This document shows positions 52,319 through 60,344 of a stretch of 64,000 nucleotides of DNA, piece by piece. Source of the stretch: JACPDH01 sp041671505. GTDB taxonomy: Bacteria; Acidobacteriota; Thermoanaerobaculia; Gp7-AA8. Below the pieces are notes generated by a model. That model did not search any database. It was not told the origin of the DNA and worked only from the letters and a program-made list of their open reading frames with translations. Positions within the stretch are counted from its first letter, which is position 1. Every line of letters starts with the position of its first letter. Where the stretch lies: the NCBI GenBank assembly GCA_041671505.1, contig JBAZBK010000004.1:315216-379215 (forward strand). The letters are read 5' to 3'. Made by a program: the position numbers and the translations under genes.

Positions 52319-53658
52319 CAAACGCCTCTTCCCGACAACACCGTCACCACCGCGCGCACGAGAATTGCGACGTCCATGGCGGGGGTCCAGGAGCAGAGGT
52401 ATTGCAGGTCGTAGGTCAGCTTCACTGACGATGGCTGGTCGTACTCGGCGGAGATCTGCGCGAGCCCGGCGATGCCGGGGCGGACGAAGTGGCGGAGGCC
52501 GAAGTGGGGGAGCTCGCGCGTGATCGACTCGACGCGCTCGGGCATCTCGGGTCGCGGGCCGACGAGGCTCATCGTCCCGCTGACGACATTGATCATCTGC
52601 GGCAGCTCGTCGAGGCGATAGCGACGCAGCCAGCGTCCCACGCGCGTGACGCGCACGTCGCCGTCGGTCGCGAGCGCTCCGCTCGTGTTGTCGGCGAACA
52701 TCGTGCGGAACTTCCACATGGAAAACGTCGTACCACCGAGTCCGGTGCGGCGTTGTCTCAGCAGCACGGGGCCGCGGCTGTCGATCGCGATCAGGGCCGC
52801 GATCACGAGCATCACCGGCGAGGCGACGAGGAGCGCGAAACCGCCGAAGGCGACGTCAGTGATCCGCTTGACCACGGCGCCGACTCCGTAGGCTCCCGGC
52901 ATGCTCACCTGGATCAGAAGGTGCTCGCCGAGCGATCCGAACTCCGATTCGACGACCAGCGCGTCGGCCGTGAGCGGCCTGCACAGGAAGCCGCGCGGCC
53001 CGCGCCGCTCGATCAGCATCAACCTCCGCTCCGTGGCGTCGCCCTCGCCCAGGTCGATCACTTCCTCAGCCGCGGCGATCTCGTCGAGAGCCCGGCGATC
53101 GCCGATCGTCCCGAGATAGAGCGGGTGCTCGACCGGCTCGTCGAGCGAAACCACGCCCGCGAGCAGAACCACGTCGGGGAGGCGCGCAGGAAGCGCTGCA
53201 AGCGTCGTCGCTTCGCCGATCACGACCGTGCTCCGCCCCGACCGGCGCCAGAGCCGCGTCGACAGCACCCGCCACCCCGTCAGCCCCAGCGCCTCGAGAA
53301 ACGGAACCAGGATGAACACGGTCCTCGGCCAGGTGATCTCGAACAGCGTCCCCGCGATCGCGACGATCGCCATCTGGAGCGGGAGCGCGACGAAGAGCGT
53401 CGGCCGATGTCGGTGCGAGGCTCGAAAGTCGTAGAACCCGCTGAGCGAGAGCGCGAGGACAGCGGCAATCGCGAAGATCGCGAGGTTTTCGACACTGAAT
53501 GCGAACTTCCCGGGTGGAAGTATCGCCCTCGTCAACGGCAGATCGACGTTCATCCGCAGCAGCACGATCGCGACGACGGCGGCGCAGACGATCAGCGAGT
53601 CGCCCAGAAGGGTGACGACGATACGCGTCAGGTTGGAAAGCGATTGAGGTCGAAGCAT
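52318..53658 (-). CDS. Polyisoprenyl-phosphate sugar-1-phosphate transferase (WbaP/WcaJ-like)
   Basis: 446 residues from ATG 53658; open frame further upstream is not coding. Four N-terminal transmembrane helices and a CoA-binding-like middle domain precede the catalytic domain. That domain begins KRITDVAFGGFALLVASPVM and has SMWKFRTMF and RRYRLDELPQMINVVSGTMS followed by LVGPRPEMP. It transfers a sugar-1-phosphate to undecaprenyl phosphate, starting exopolysaccharide or O-antigen synthesis. It is divergent from the PilZ gene, a typical link between c-di-GMP and polysaccharide. Confidence 0.9.
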   Translation of the reverse strand: MLRPQSLSNLTRIVVTLLGDSLIVCAAVVAIVLLRMNVDLPLTRAILPPGKFAFSVENLAIFAIAAVLALSLSGFYDFRASHRHRPTLFVALPLQMAIVAIAGTLFEITWPRTVFILVPFLEALGLTGWRVLSTRLWRRSGRSTVVIGEATTLAALPARLPDVVLLAGVVSLDEPVEHPLYLGTIGDRRALDEIAAAEEVIDLGEGDATERRLMLIERRGPRGFLCRPLTADALVVESEFGSLGEHLLIQVSMPGAYGVGAVVKRITDVAFGGFALLVASPVMLVIAALIAIDSRGPVLLRQRRTGLGGTTFSMWKFRTMFADNTSGALATDGDVRVTRVGRWLRRYRLDELPQMINVVSGTMSLVGPRPEMPERVESITRELPHFGLRHFVRPGIAGLAQISAEYDQPSSVKLTYDLQYLCSWTPAMDVAILVRAVVTVLSGRGV

Positions 53659-53769
53659 CGAAAGAACGCCGTGCCGCCGGCGGCCCCCGTCGGGCGGGCG
53701 GGGCTCCCCGTCCTGCATCCCCGCACGCGGCGGGCATAATGTAGCAGAGTCGGCGCCCCCACGAATCAC

Positions 53770-53798
53770 GGCACACCGCGGCGCGAGATGGGTATAAT
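53770..53798 (+). promoter_or_regulatory. Candidate promoter of the PilZ gene
   Basis: A perfect -10 hexamer TATAAT lies at 53793-53798, 26 nt before ATG 53824. No good -35 box is visible at the usual distance. This -10 argues against translation from the upstream ATG at 53788. Confidence 0.4.
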
Positions 53799-53823
53799 TC
53801 GCCGCGCAGCCGAGGCCCCAAGG

Positions 53824-54219
53824 ATGTCCAGAGACCGCCGCAAGTCGATCCGCTATCCGACGGTGACGATCCCCGTCCAACTCGCCGAGTTGAACGGAGA
53901 GCTCATCGACCTCAGCCTGCACGGCGCCGCGGTCGTCCATCGCTCGCCGATCAAGACCGGCGTGCCGATCACGATGATCTTCCCCTCGTACGGCGGCATC
54001 TACGTCCCGTGTGAAGTGCTCCGCTCGATCGTCCAGGTGCGCCGAGGCGCGTCGGGCCACGAGTACATGTTCCGCTCCGCGATCACGTTCCTGCCGATGG
54101 AATCGACCGAAGAAGGGCCGCTGATCGAGTTCCTCAACCTTCAGATCCTGAGGCTCGAAGAGATGCGCGAGAAGGCGCGGCTCTCCGGCGAAGAGCCCGA
54201 GATCGACGAGGACGAGTAG
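53824..54219 (+). CDS. PilZ-domain c-di-GMP receptor
   Basis: 131 residues from ATG 53824, chosen because a TATAAT overlaps the alternative start at 53788. The c-di-GMP binding motifs are RDRRKSIRYP (RxxxR type) and DLSLHG (D/NxSxxG type), so ligand binding is likely. The C-terminus (RLEEMREKARLSGEEPEIDE) is helical and acidic and may contact a partner. It is divergent from an exopolysaccharide-initiating transferase, so it may report c-di-GMP to polysaccharide synthesis or motility. Confidence 0.88.
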   Translation: MSRDRRKSIRYPTVTIPVQLAELNGELIDLSLHGAAVVHRSPIKTGVPITMIFPSYGGIYVPCEVLRSIVQVRRGASGHEYMFRSAITFLPMESTEEGPLIEFLNLQILRLEEMREKARLSGEEPEIDEDE

Positions 54220-54228
54220 GACGCGGAT

Positions 54229-54255
54229 TTCGGGATTTCGGATTTCGGATTTGTA
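54229..54255. repeat. Short tandem GGATTTC repeat
   Basis: About four units of GGATTTC at 7-8 nt spacing, with no mirrored arm. It has the same period as the palindrome arms. Confidence 0.6.
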
Positions 54256-54271
54256 AGGTAGGCCCTGCCTA

Positions 54272-54403
54272 TGTGGCGCAGGCACTCCTGCCTGCGCGTC
54301 GCCCCGCTCCGCGGAGCGACACTCCCCGACACCACCTCGTCGTACCCGCACGATTCATGCGGCGCGTTGCACCGCGCGCAGACAGGAGTGTCTGCGCCAC
54401 ACA
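54272..54403. repeat. Inverted repeat GTGGCGCAGGCACTCCTG type (second copy)
   Basis: TGTGGCGCAGGCACTCCTGC is mirrored by CAGACAGGAGTGTCTGCGCC and ACA. It matches the copy at 40206-40321. Heptamer-family arm GCCTCTCGCCTGCTCTG follows and runs into the end of the SAM-hydrolase-family gene. Confidence 0.83.
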
Positions 54404-54470
54404 ACCCCACGACTCGCCCGCCCGCCTCTCGCCTGCCCCTGCCTGCTCTGGCCTTTGGCCTCTGGCCTGC

Positions 54471-55259
54471 TTATCGCCTCTCGCCTGCTCTGACCTGCAT
54501 GAGCAGCCTGACTCCCAGCCTCCCCGCCGCGCTCCCTCCCGAGATCGACACCTCCACCGTCCCCCGTGACCCGACGATGAGGAAAAGCTCGGCCGATCCC
54601 GCCATCTCCGCGTAGCTCGAGGCGCTTCGCGCGACCGTCACACCGCCGATCTCGAGCGTCAGCCCGGCGATTCCGCCTAACCGCGCCGGATCGAGATCGG
54701 TCGCGATGTTGCCGTAGCGGTCGATCGCCGTGACCGATCCGGTTGCGCCATCGGTACCGTACGACGGTGGCGTGTACGCGATCGGAACGATCGTGCTCCG
54801 CTCGACGCGCGCGCCGAGCGCGTCGAGCGGCGTCCCCGACGCGAGCGCCGCCGCCGCCGGAGCCAGGCGATCGCGCCCGTGAAACGTGTTCACACCGCCC
54901 GGCAGAAAGAGTGCGCCGTTCGTGATCTCGTGAACCGCGGCGCCGTCACCGAGCGCGAGCGAGAGAAGCCCGTTGTCGGGAGCGAGCAACGTGACGTTGC
55001 CTTCGGCCGCTGCAATCAACCGCCGCGACGAGCCGACTCCCGGGTCGACGACCGCGACGACGATCACCCTCCGATCGCCCCGCAGCGAACTGATCGTGTC
55101 GCGAAGGAAGAACGCCCCCTCGACCACGTCGTACGGCGCGATCTCGTGAGAAAGGTCGACGATCTCCGCGTCGCACCGCGTCGCGATCACCCCCTTCACC
55201 TGCGCCACGTACGGGTCGCGGGTGCCGAAGTCGGTGAGGAGAGCGATCAGAGGACGCAT
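54471..55259 (-). CDS. SAM hydrolase / SAM hydroxide adenosyltransferase (DUF62) family
   Basis: 262 residues. Motifs are ALLTDFGTRDPYVAQVKGVI, VVDPGVGSSRR, LLAPDNGLLS, VNTFHGRDRLAPAAA and AIDRYGNIATDL. Family members split S-adenosylmethionine to adenosine and methionine using water, or a halide in fluorinase relatives. The fluorinase-specific loop is not evident, so the hydrolytic form is likely. The last residues RAGERR come from a heptamer repeat arm. It stands alone. Confidence 0.9.
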   Translation of the reverse strand: MRPLIALLTDFGTRDPYVAQVKGVIATRCDAEIVDLSHEIAPYDVVEGAFFLRDTISSLRGDRRVIVVAVVDPGVGSSRRLIAAAEGNVTLLAPDNGLLSLALGDGAAVHEITNGALFLPGGVNTFHGRDRLAPAAAALASGTPLDALGARVERSTIVPIAYTPPSYGTDGATGSVTAIDRYGNIATDLDPARLGGIAGLTLEIGGVTVARSASSYAEMAGSAELFLIVGSRGTVEVSISGGSAAGRLGVRLLMQVRAGERR

Positions 55260-55268
55260 GGGGAGTCC

Positions 55269-55688
55269 GAATTGAGAATTGAGAATTGAGAATTGAGAGA
55301 TGGCGAGATGCCCGATCGGCGTCGAAGGAACGAGCTTGTCATCCCGACGATCGATCCCGCGAAGCGGGAGAGAGAGGAGGGATCTCGCAGGCTCGTACAG
55401 AAGAACTCTGCATCCCGCAGCCCAGGCGCCCGTTGCACATCAGTACCAGCCTGCGAGATCCCTCCTCGCTTCGCTCGTCGGGATGACAACTCCCCTGGGC
55501 TCTGCCATCCCGGAACGGCGAAACCTGTCACAGACATCTCTCCGGACACTTCATTCGGTAGAGAGTCGCAGCGCCAGCGATTCGGACCCCATGGATTCGA
55601 TCCCCTCATCACCATTGCCCAATTGTCGGCCCTTGCCCGCCAGCTCACAACGCCCGTCTCTCAATTCTCAATTCTCAATTCTCAATTC
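55269..55688. repeat. Nested repeats: GAATTGA palindrome containing a CAGGCTGGTAC-type copy
   Basis: The left arm at 55269-55299 (GAATTGA units) and the right arm at 55657-55688 (CTCAATT units) are about 360 nt apart. Between them, 55336-55492 is a copy of the CAGGCTGGTAC/GTACCAGCCTGCGAG family, as if one repeat inserted into the loop of another. No gene is seen in 55260-55703. Confidence 0.8.
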
Positions 55689-55703
55689 GCCTAAAATCAA
55701 ACC

Positions 55704-56390
55704 ATGTTCCCCACCACGACCCGCGGCCGCCAGAAGCTGCTCGTCTTCGCCCGCTACCCGGAACAGGGCCGCGTCAAGACGCGCCTCGCCTCGGAGGTCG
55801 GCCACGAGAAGGCGTTCGAAGCCTACCGCGCGATGCTCGCCGACCTGCTCGACGCGATCGGCGAGTCGGACGACGAAACCGAGGTCGAGGTCATGTGGAC
55901 CGCAAGCCCTGACGTCACCGGCGATCAGCTTCGCGCCTGCTTCGGTCACCGCCAGCTCGCCATGCAGGCGGGAGCGTCGCTGGGCGACCGGATGTCGATC
56001 GCCTTCGCCGAGCGGATCTTCTTCCACGAGGCGTCGAAGGTGATCGCCGTCGGCACCGACGAGCCGCTGCTCGACCGCGCTCTCGTCGACCACGCCCTCG
56101 GGCTCCTCGACTCGTGCGAGTGGGTGATCGGCCCCGCGACCGACGGCGGCTACTACCTGTTAGGCTGCCGCGCCGCGGCGTTCTTCCCGGAAGTCTTCCG
56201 GGAGGTGGACTGGGGCAGCGCGCACGTCTTCGCGCAGACCTCCGCGAAGATCCACGAGAGGCAGCAATCGCTCGCCACGCTCCCCGCGCGCTGCGACATC
56301 GATTTCGCCGACGATCTCCGGCGCCACGGCGCTCACGCCGCGCCCGGAAGGCTCAAGGGGCTCCTCGAGCAGTGGGGGTGGATAGGATGA
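55704..56390 (+). CDS. DUF2064 / TIGR04282-type glycosyltransferase
   Basis: 228 residues. The signature KLLVFARYPEQGRVKTRLA, then VGTDEPLLDRALVDHAL, then IGPATDGGYYLLGC, and the ending CDIDFADDLRR match this small GT-A family. Donor and acceptor are unknown. It overlaps the next gene (ATGA) and heads a DUF2064-nnr-tsaE operon. It carries a TTA-GGC pair at 56160. Confidence 0.9.
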   Translation: MFPTTTRGRQKLLVFARYPEQGRVKTRLASEVGHEKAFEAYRAMLADLLDAIGESDDETEVEVMWTASPDVTGDQLRACFGHRQLAMQAGASLGDRMSIAFAERIFFHEASKVIAVGTDEPLLDRALVDHALGLLDSCEWVIGPATDGGYYLLGCRAAAFFPEVFREVDWGSAHVFAQTSAKIHERQQSLATLPARCDIDFADDLRRHGAHAAPGRLKGLLEQWGWIG

Positions 56391-57922
56391 AGATTCTGAC
56401 GTCGGAACAGATGGGAAGCATCGACCGCCGCGCCTCGCAGCAGTACGGTATCCCGTCGGTCGTGCTCATGGAGAACGCGGCGCTCGCCCTCGCAGAAGCG
56501 GTCGTCACACACTTCCCCGAAGCTTGCAACGTCGCGATCTTCTGCGGCCCGGGACAGAACGGCGGCGACGGCTTTGCCCTCGCTCGCCACCTCGAGAACC
56601 GGCGGATCACGCCACTCGTCTTCGTCGTCGGCGGCCGCGCGGCCTACAAGGGCGACGCCGCGACGAACCTCGACATCTGCGAGCGGATCGGGCTTCCGAT
56701 GTGGGACGTCGACGATGCCGAAGGGCTCGACCGCGCCCTCGCCCGCGCCTCGGAGGCCGACCTCGTCGTCGACGCGATCTTCGGCACCGGCCTCAACCGT
56801 CCGCCTGAGGAACTCTTCGCCGACGCGATCCGCGGGTTGATGGCGATCAGACTCCCGATCCTCGCGGTCGACATCCCGAGCGGCCTGTCCGGATCGTCGA
56901 ATCGCACCGGCGAGCCATGCGTCCGCGCCGACATCACCGTCACCTTCGCGCAGCCGAAGATTCCGCACGTCTTCGATCCCGCCGCGTCGTACTGCGGCGA
57001 AATCATCGTCGCCGACATCACGATCCCCGAGGCCGCGGTCGATGCCGAAGGGGTGACACTGTCGCTGACGACGCCTGAGGAGGTGCGCATCCTCCTGCCC
57101 GCGCGCAGCGCCGACACGCACAAGGGAACCTACGGGCACTGCGTCATCGTCGCCGGCTCCGCGGGAAAGAGCGGCGCCGCGATCCTCGCCGCCCGCGGCG
57201 CGATCCGCGGAGGCTCCGGCCTCGTCACGGTCGTCACCGATCGCGACACCGCCGCGATCGTCGACGCGCACACCCTCGAGTCGATGACCTTTCACGCGAC
57301 CCTCGACTCGAAGTCGCTCGCGTCCATCGCCGACTTCGTCGCGACGAAAGACGCCGCGATCGTCGGCCCGGGTCTGCCCGACGATGAGAGCTCGTACGCC
57401 GCGATTCGCGAGCTCGTCGCGAAGATCGCGATTCCTGCCGTCCTCGACGCGACCGCGGTCAATGCCTTCGAGGGCCGCGCCGCGGAGATGAACCGCGACG
57501 GAAGGCCGCGCGTCATCACGCCGCACCCGGGCGAGCTCGCCCGCTTGTCAGGGAAGACGACAGCCGAGATCCAGAACGACCGCATCGCCGCGGTCCGCGC
57601 CGCCGCGCGCGCGACGAACTGCGTCGTCGTGCTCAAGGGGCACCAGACGCTCGTTGCGAATCCCGACGGCATCGTCACGGTGAATCCGACCGGGAATCCG
57701 GGGATGGCGACAGGCGGGATGGGCGACGTCCTCGCCGGCGCGATCGGCGCGCTCCTCGCGCGTGGGCTCGACCCGTTCGAGGCGGCGCGCGCCGGCGCCT
57801 TCCTCCACGGTCTTGCCGGCGACCTCGCCTGCGAGGCGAAGTCCGACACCGGCCTGGCGGCGAACGACGTCGCCGAGGCGCTCCCGCTCGCGGTCGAAGA
57901 GCTGCGGAGGCGCGTGCCGTGA
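56387..57922 (+). CDS. nnr: Bifunctional NAD(P)H-hydrate repair enzyme (epimerase + dehydratase)
   Basis: 511 residues from ATG 56387. The N-terminal YjeF_N epimerase domain (about 1-210) has MENAALALAEAV, GPGQNGGDGFALARHL and VDAIFGTGLNRP. The C-terminal carbohydrate-kinase-like dehydratase (about 225-505) has HKGTYGHCVIVAGSAGKSGA, ITPHPGELARLSG and GNPGMATGGMGDVLAGAIG. It restores NADH and NADPH from their hydrated forms. Coupled to neighbours at both ends; nnr-tsaE linkage is common in bacteria. Confidence 0.96.
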   Translation: MKILTSEQMGSIDRRASQQYGIPSVVLMENAALALAEAVVTHFPEACNVAIFCGPGQNGGDGFALARHLENRRITPLVFVVGGRAAYKGDAATNLDICERIGLPMWDVDDAEGLDRALARASEADLVVDAIFGTGLNRPPEELFADAIRGLMAIRLPILAVDIPSGLSGSSNRTGEPCVRADITVTFAQPKIPHVFDPAASYCGEIIVADITIPEAAVDAEGVTLSLTTPEEVRILLPARSADTHKGTYGHCVIVAGSAGKSGAAILAARGAIRGGSGLVTVVTDRDTAAIVDAHTLESMTFHATLDSKSLASIADFVATKDAAIVGPGLPDDESSYAAIRELVAKIAIPAVLDATAVNAFEGRAAEMNRDGRPRVITPHPGELARLSGKTTAEIQNDRIAAVRAAARATNCVVVLKGHQTLVANPDGIVTVNPTGNPGMATGGMGDVLAGAIGALLARGLDPFEAARAGAFLHGLAGDLACEAKSDTGLAANDVAEALPLAVEELRRRVP

Positions 57923-58353
57923 TGCAAGAGTGGATCTGCGAGACGGAAGAGGCGACCGAGGCCGCGGGGCACGAGATCGCCGCGCTCCTTCCTCCCGACG
58001 CCGTCGTCCACCTCGTCGGCGACCTCGGCGCCGGCAAGACCTTCCTTGCTCGCGCGATCGCCGAGGCGCGCGGCGCCTCGCGCAACGAAGTAGCGTCGCC
58101 GACGTTCGCGATTCTCCACGAATACCCCGTTCCCGACGGGCCGCCGGTGATTCACATCGACGGCTACCGGCTTTCGGAATCGCAGCGCGAGTGGCTCGAG
58201 ATCGGCATCGACGAGATCCTCGCCTCGCCGGGGCTCAAGCTCATCGAGTGGCCGAAAGCGAGCTTCTCCGACTACGAGACGGGACACTGGGACGTCCGGA
58301 TCGAGATGCGCGACGACGGAGCTCGCCTGATCTCGCTCACGCGCGCGGAGTGA
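57922..58353 (+). CDS. tsaE: tRNA threonylcarbamoyladenosine biosynthesis ATPase TsaE
   Basis: 143 residues from ATG 57922, overlapping the nnr stop by one base; GTG 57919 is the alternative. Walker A is HLVGDLGAGKTFLARAI, then VASPTFAILHEYP and IHIDGYRL. TsaE works with TsaB and TsaD in making t6A37 on ANN-decoding tRNAs. The last six codons are repeated 272 bp downstream as part of a duplicated segment. Confidence 0.95.
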   Translation: MQEWICETEEATEAAGHEIAALLPPDAVVHLVGDLGAGKTFLARAIAEARGASRNEVASPTFAILHEYPVPDGPPVIHIDGYRLSESQREWLEIGIDEILASPGLKLIEWPKASFSDYETGHWDVRIEMRDDGARLISLTRAE

Positions 58354-58443
58354 GGCGGCGGGACGCAATCCGCAGGACTTGTCGTTCCGAGAAGCGACCC
58401 CGCGCAGCGGGGCGCGACGAGGAACCTCGCAGGCTGGTACAGA
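58331..58443. repeat. Direct repeat, copy 1 (includes the 3' end of tsaE)
   Basis: 113 bp from TCTCGCTCACGCGCGCGGAG through the tsaE stop to GCAGGCTGGTACAGA. The same sequence, with about two mismatches, recurs at 58603-58715. The copy also forms the left half of a CAGGCTGGTAC palindrome (58365-58540). Confidence 0.9.
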
Positions 58444-58817
58444 TGACATCTTCTCGCGATCCATCTCGCGCCCGTTGCGCGTCTGTACCAGCCTGCGAGG
58501 TCCTTCACTCCGCTCCGCTTCGTTCAGGACGACAACTCGCACGAGCGGCGCATCAAAAACCACCTCTTGTGATCGGCTGAGCTTCGTCGGGACGACACCC
58601 TATCTCGCTCGCGCGCGCGGGGTGAGGCGGCGGGACGCAATCCGCAGGACTTGTCGTTCCGAGAAGCGACCCCGCGCAGCGGGGCGCGACGAGGAACCTC
58701 GCAGGCTGGTACAGACGCGCAACAGGCGAGAGAACCACCGCGAGAAGAGCGCATCTGTACCAGCCTGCGTGGTCCCTCCTTCCTCTCCCGCTTCGCGGGA
58801 TCGGTCGTCGGGACGAC
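58365..58817. repeat. Two tandem CAGGCTGGTAC-type inverted repeats
   Basis: Left halves ACTTGTCGTTCCGAGAAGCG and GAGGAACCTCGCAGGCTGGT occur twice. Right halves are CTGTACCAGCCTGCGAGGTC and CTGTACCAGCCTGCGTGGTC. No gene is seen in 58354-58904 other than the start of the next one. Confidence 0.85.
58603..58715. repeat. Direct repeat, copy 2
   Basis: Begins TCTCGCTCGCGCGCGCGGGG and ends GCAGGCTGGTACAGA, offset 272 bp from copy 1. It carries a stray piece of tsaE coding sequence outside any gene. The following palindrome half runs to 58817. Confidence 0.9.
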
Positions 58818-58904
58818 ACCCTGCACGTGAGCCGCTCGACCTCGGCCGCCCCGCGCTGATACGCTTCGCCTCTCAAAACCCGCACAACCCCGATGGAGGT
58901 TTTC

Positions 58905-60017
58905 ATGCGTACACCCCGGAACATGATGTCGGTTATGGCCATTGTCTTCGTCTGTGTCGTGGCGTTCGGCGCCCTGGCTCAGCAAACCCCCGCCCCGGCG
59001 ACCGAACAGACGGTCACTTCCGCGGCTCAGCCGGTCACCCCCGCGCCGACGCCGGAGCAGAAGGAAGCGTCGCTGCTCAATGAGAAGAAGCTGAGCGACA
59101 TCGCCGTCGACTTCAAGGCGATCGCGAGAATGGCCGAGTTCTGTGACGACCTCGCGCCCTGCGCGCCGGTGATTCGCAAAGTCGTCGAGCAGAATCTCGA
59201 CACACTCCGCGAGCCTCGCACCGACGGGACCTACCGCTGGGCGAGCTTTGCACGGATCGAAGCGAATCACACCAGCCTGGAAAAGGAGATCCTGAAGGTC
59301 AGCACCGAGTCGACGCTCGACACGATCGAGCTCACCGCGAAGCACGTCTTTCGCGTGGTCGTCAGCGCGCCGAAGAAGCGCAACATCGTATCGTCGAACA
59401 ACAAGATCTTCGTGAAGGGGGTCGTCGCCGAGATGACGGGAGGCGACGGGAAGGTGCGCACCAGCGAAATCCCGGTCGGCGTCTGGATCGCGCCCGGCGA
59501 CTCGCACAGCGTTCCTCTCGACGAGATCGCAGCCTCCGCGCGCGTCAAGGTGAGTATCGGCGTCGAGTCGGGAACGAAGAAGGCTGTCGCCTCGGTCGCC
59601 CTCCTCGAAGCGAGCCTCGTCGATGACGCGCAGAATCCCTACTACCCGGCCGTCAAGCGACTCAACGTCATCAACACCATCGTCAAGGAAAAGACCGTCA
59701 GCCGCGGCCAGCTCAAGGCGGTCACCGAAGAAGCAGTGCTCGAGCTTCCCGGCGAGATGCAGCGAATGATGGAGCTCCGCGACGTCAACATCAAACGGAT
59801 GAAGCAGGCGGCCGAGGCGGGGCAGCTGACCGGCATGGTCGCCGTCGGCGACGCGACTCCCGACGTCGTCCACGACCTCGCGAGCGCGGCGAAACTGCTT
59901 TCGGGAACCGTCGCCGAGCAGGAGGAGGGACGGAAGGCGCTGGAGTCGCTGATCCAGAAACTCTCCCCGCCGCCGCCCCCCGCAGCCCTGAGCGAAGCGG
60001 CGCCGAAGACGAACTAG
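58905..60017 (+). CDS. Secreted protein, unknown function
   Basis: 370 residues from ATG 58905, with GGAGG six bases upstream; the ATG at 58893 is less likely. The signal peptide ends near residue 28 (FGALAQQ). A Pro/Thr-rich linker is followed by a beta-rich region (HVFRVVVSAPKKRNIVSSNN, then GVWIAPGDSHSVPLDEI) and a helical C-terminus (LELPGEMQRMMELRDVNIKR). A Pro-rich tail ends the protein. A CDDLAPCAP motif near residue 95 could form a disulfide. No family recognised. Confidence 0.7.
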   Translation: MRTPRNMMSVMAIVFVCVVAFGALAQQTPAPATEQTVTSAAQPVTPAPTPEQKEASLLNEKKLSDIAVDFKAIARMAEFCDDLAPCAPVIRKVVEQNLDTLREPRTDGTYRWASFARIEANHTSLEKEILKVSTESTLDTIELTAKHVFRVVVSAPKKRNIVSSNNKIFVKGVVAEMTGGDGKVRTSEIPVGVWIAPGDSHSVPLDEIAASARVKVSIGVESGTKKAVASVALLEASLVDDAQNPYYPAVKRLNVINTIVKEKTVSRGQLKAVTEEAVLELPGEMQRMMELRDVNIKRMKQAAEAGQLTGMVAVGDATPDVVHDLASAAKLLSGTVAEQEEGRKALESLIQKLSPPPPPAALSEAAPKTN

Positions 60018-60060
60018 AACGGAACGCTAAACGCGGAACCGAAATGCGACGCAGGGAACG

Positions 60061-60308
60061 CGAGGCGGTCGACACACTGCTTCGCCGCGTAGCGGCGACC
60101 GATCTTTGCCCCCGGTCGAAGACCGGGGGTTAGGCGCCTTTCTCGTTGCTCGCGCCGCGTAGCGGCGCCACATCCTGCTTCTCGTTCGGATTCCGCCGCC
60201 GCTACGCGGCGGGTTCGTATTTTCGTTCGCTCCCCCGGTGGCTCTCGCCCTTCGGGCTCGGCCACCGGGGGCTAAATTCGGTCGTCGCTACGCGACGAGG
60301 AGTCGCGC
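60061..60308. repeat. Cluster of distinct short hairpins
   Basis: At least four palindromes lie in a row: CCCCCGGTCGAAGACCGGGGG (60111-60131), GGCGCCGCTACGCGGCGCC mirrored forms near 60155, CCGCCGCCGCTACGCGGCGG near 60197, and the large stem CCCCCGGTGGC/GCCACCGGGGG enclosing CGCCCTTCGGGC at 60232-60272. It fills 60018-60344, where no gene is seen. No T-run follows the stems. Confidence 0.75.
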
Positions 60309-60344
60309 CATTCCCGCTCGGCGTACCGCGTTTCCCGTTCCGCC

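Noticed and set aside
55269..58817. CRISPR array
   Set aside because: The repeats are inverted or single tandem duplications, not regularly spaced direct repeats with unique spacers.
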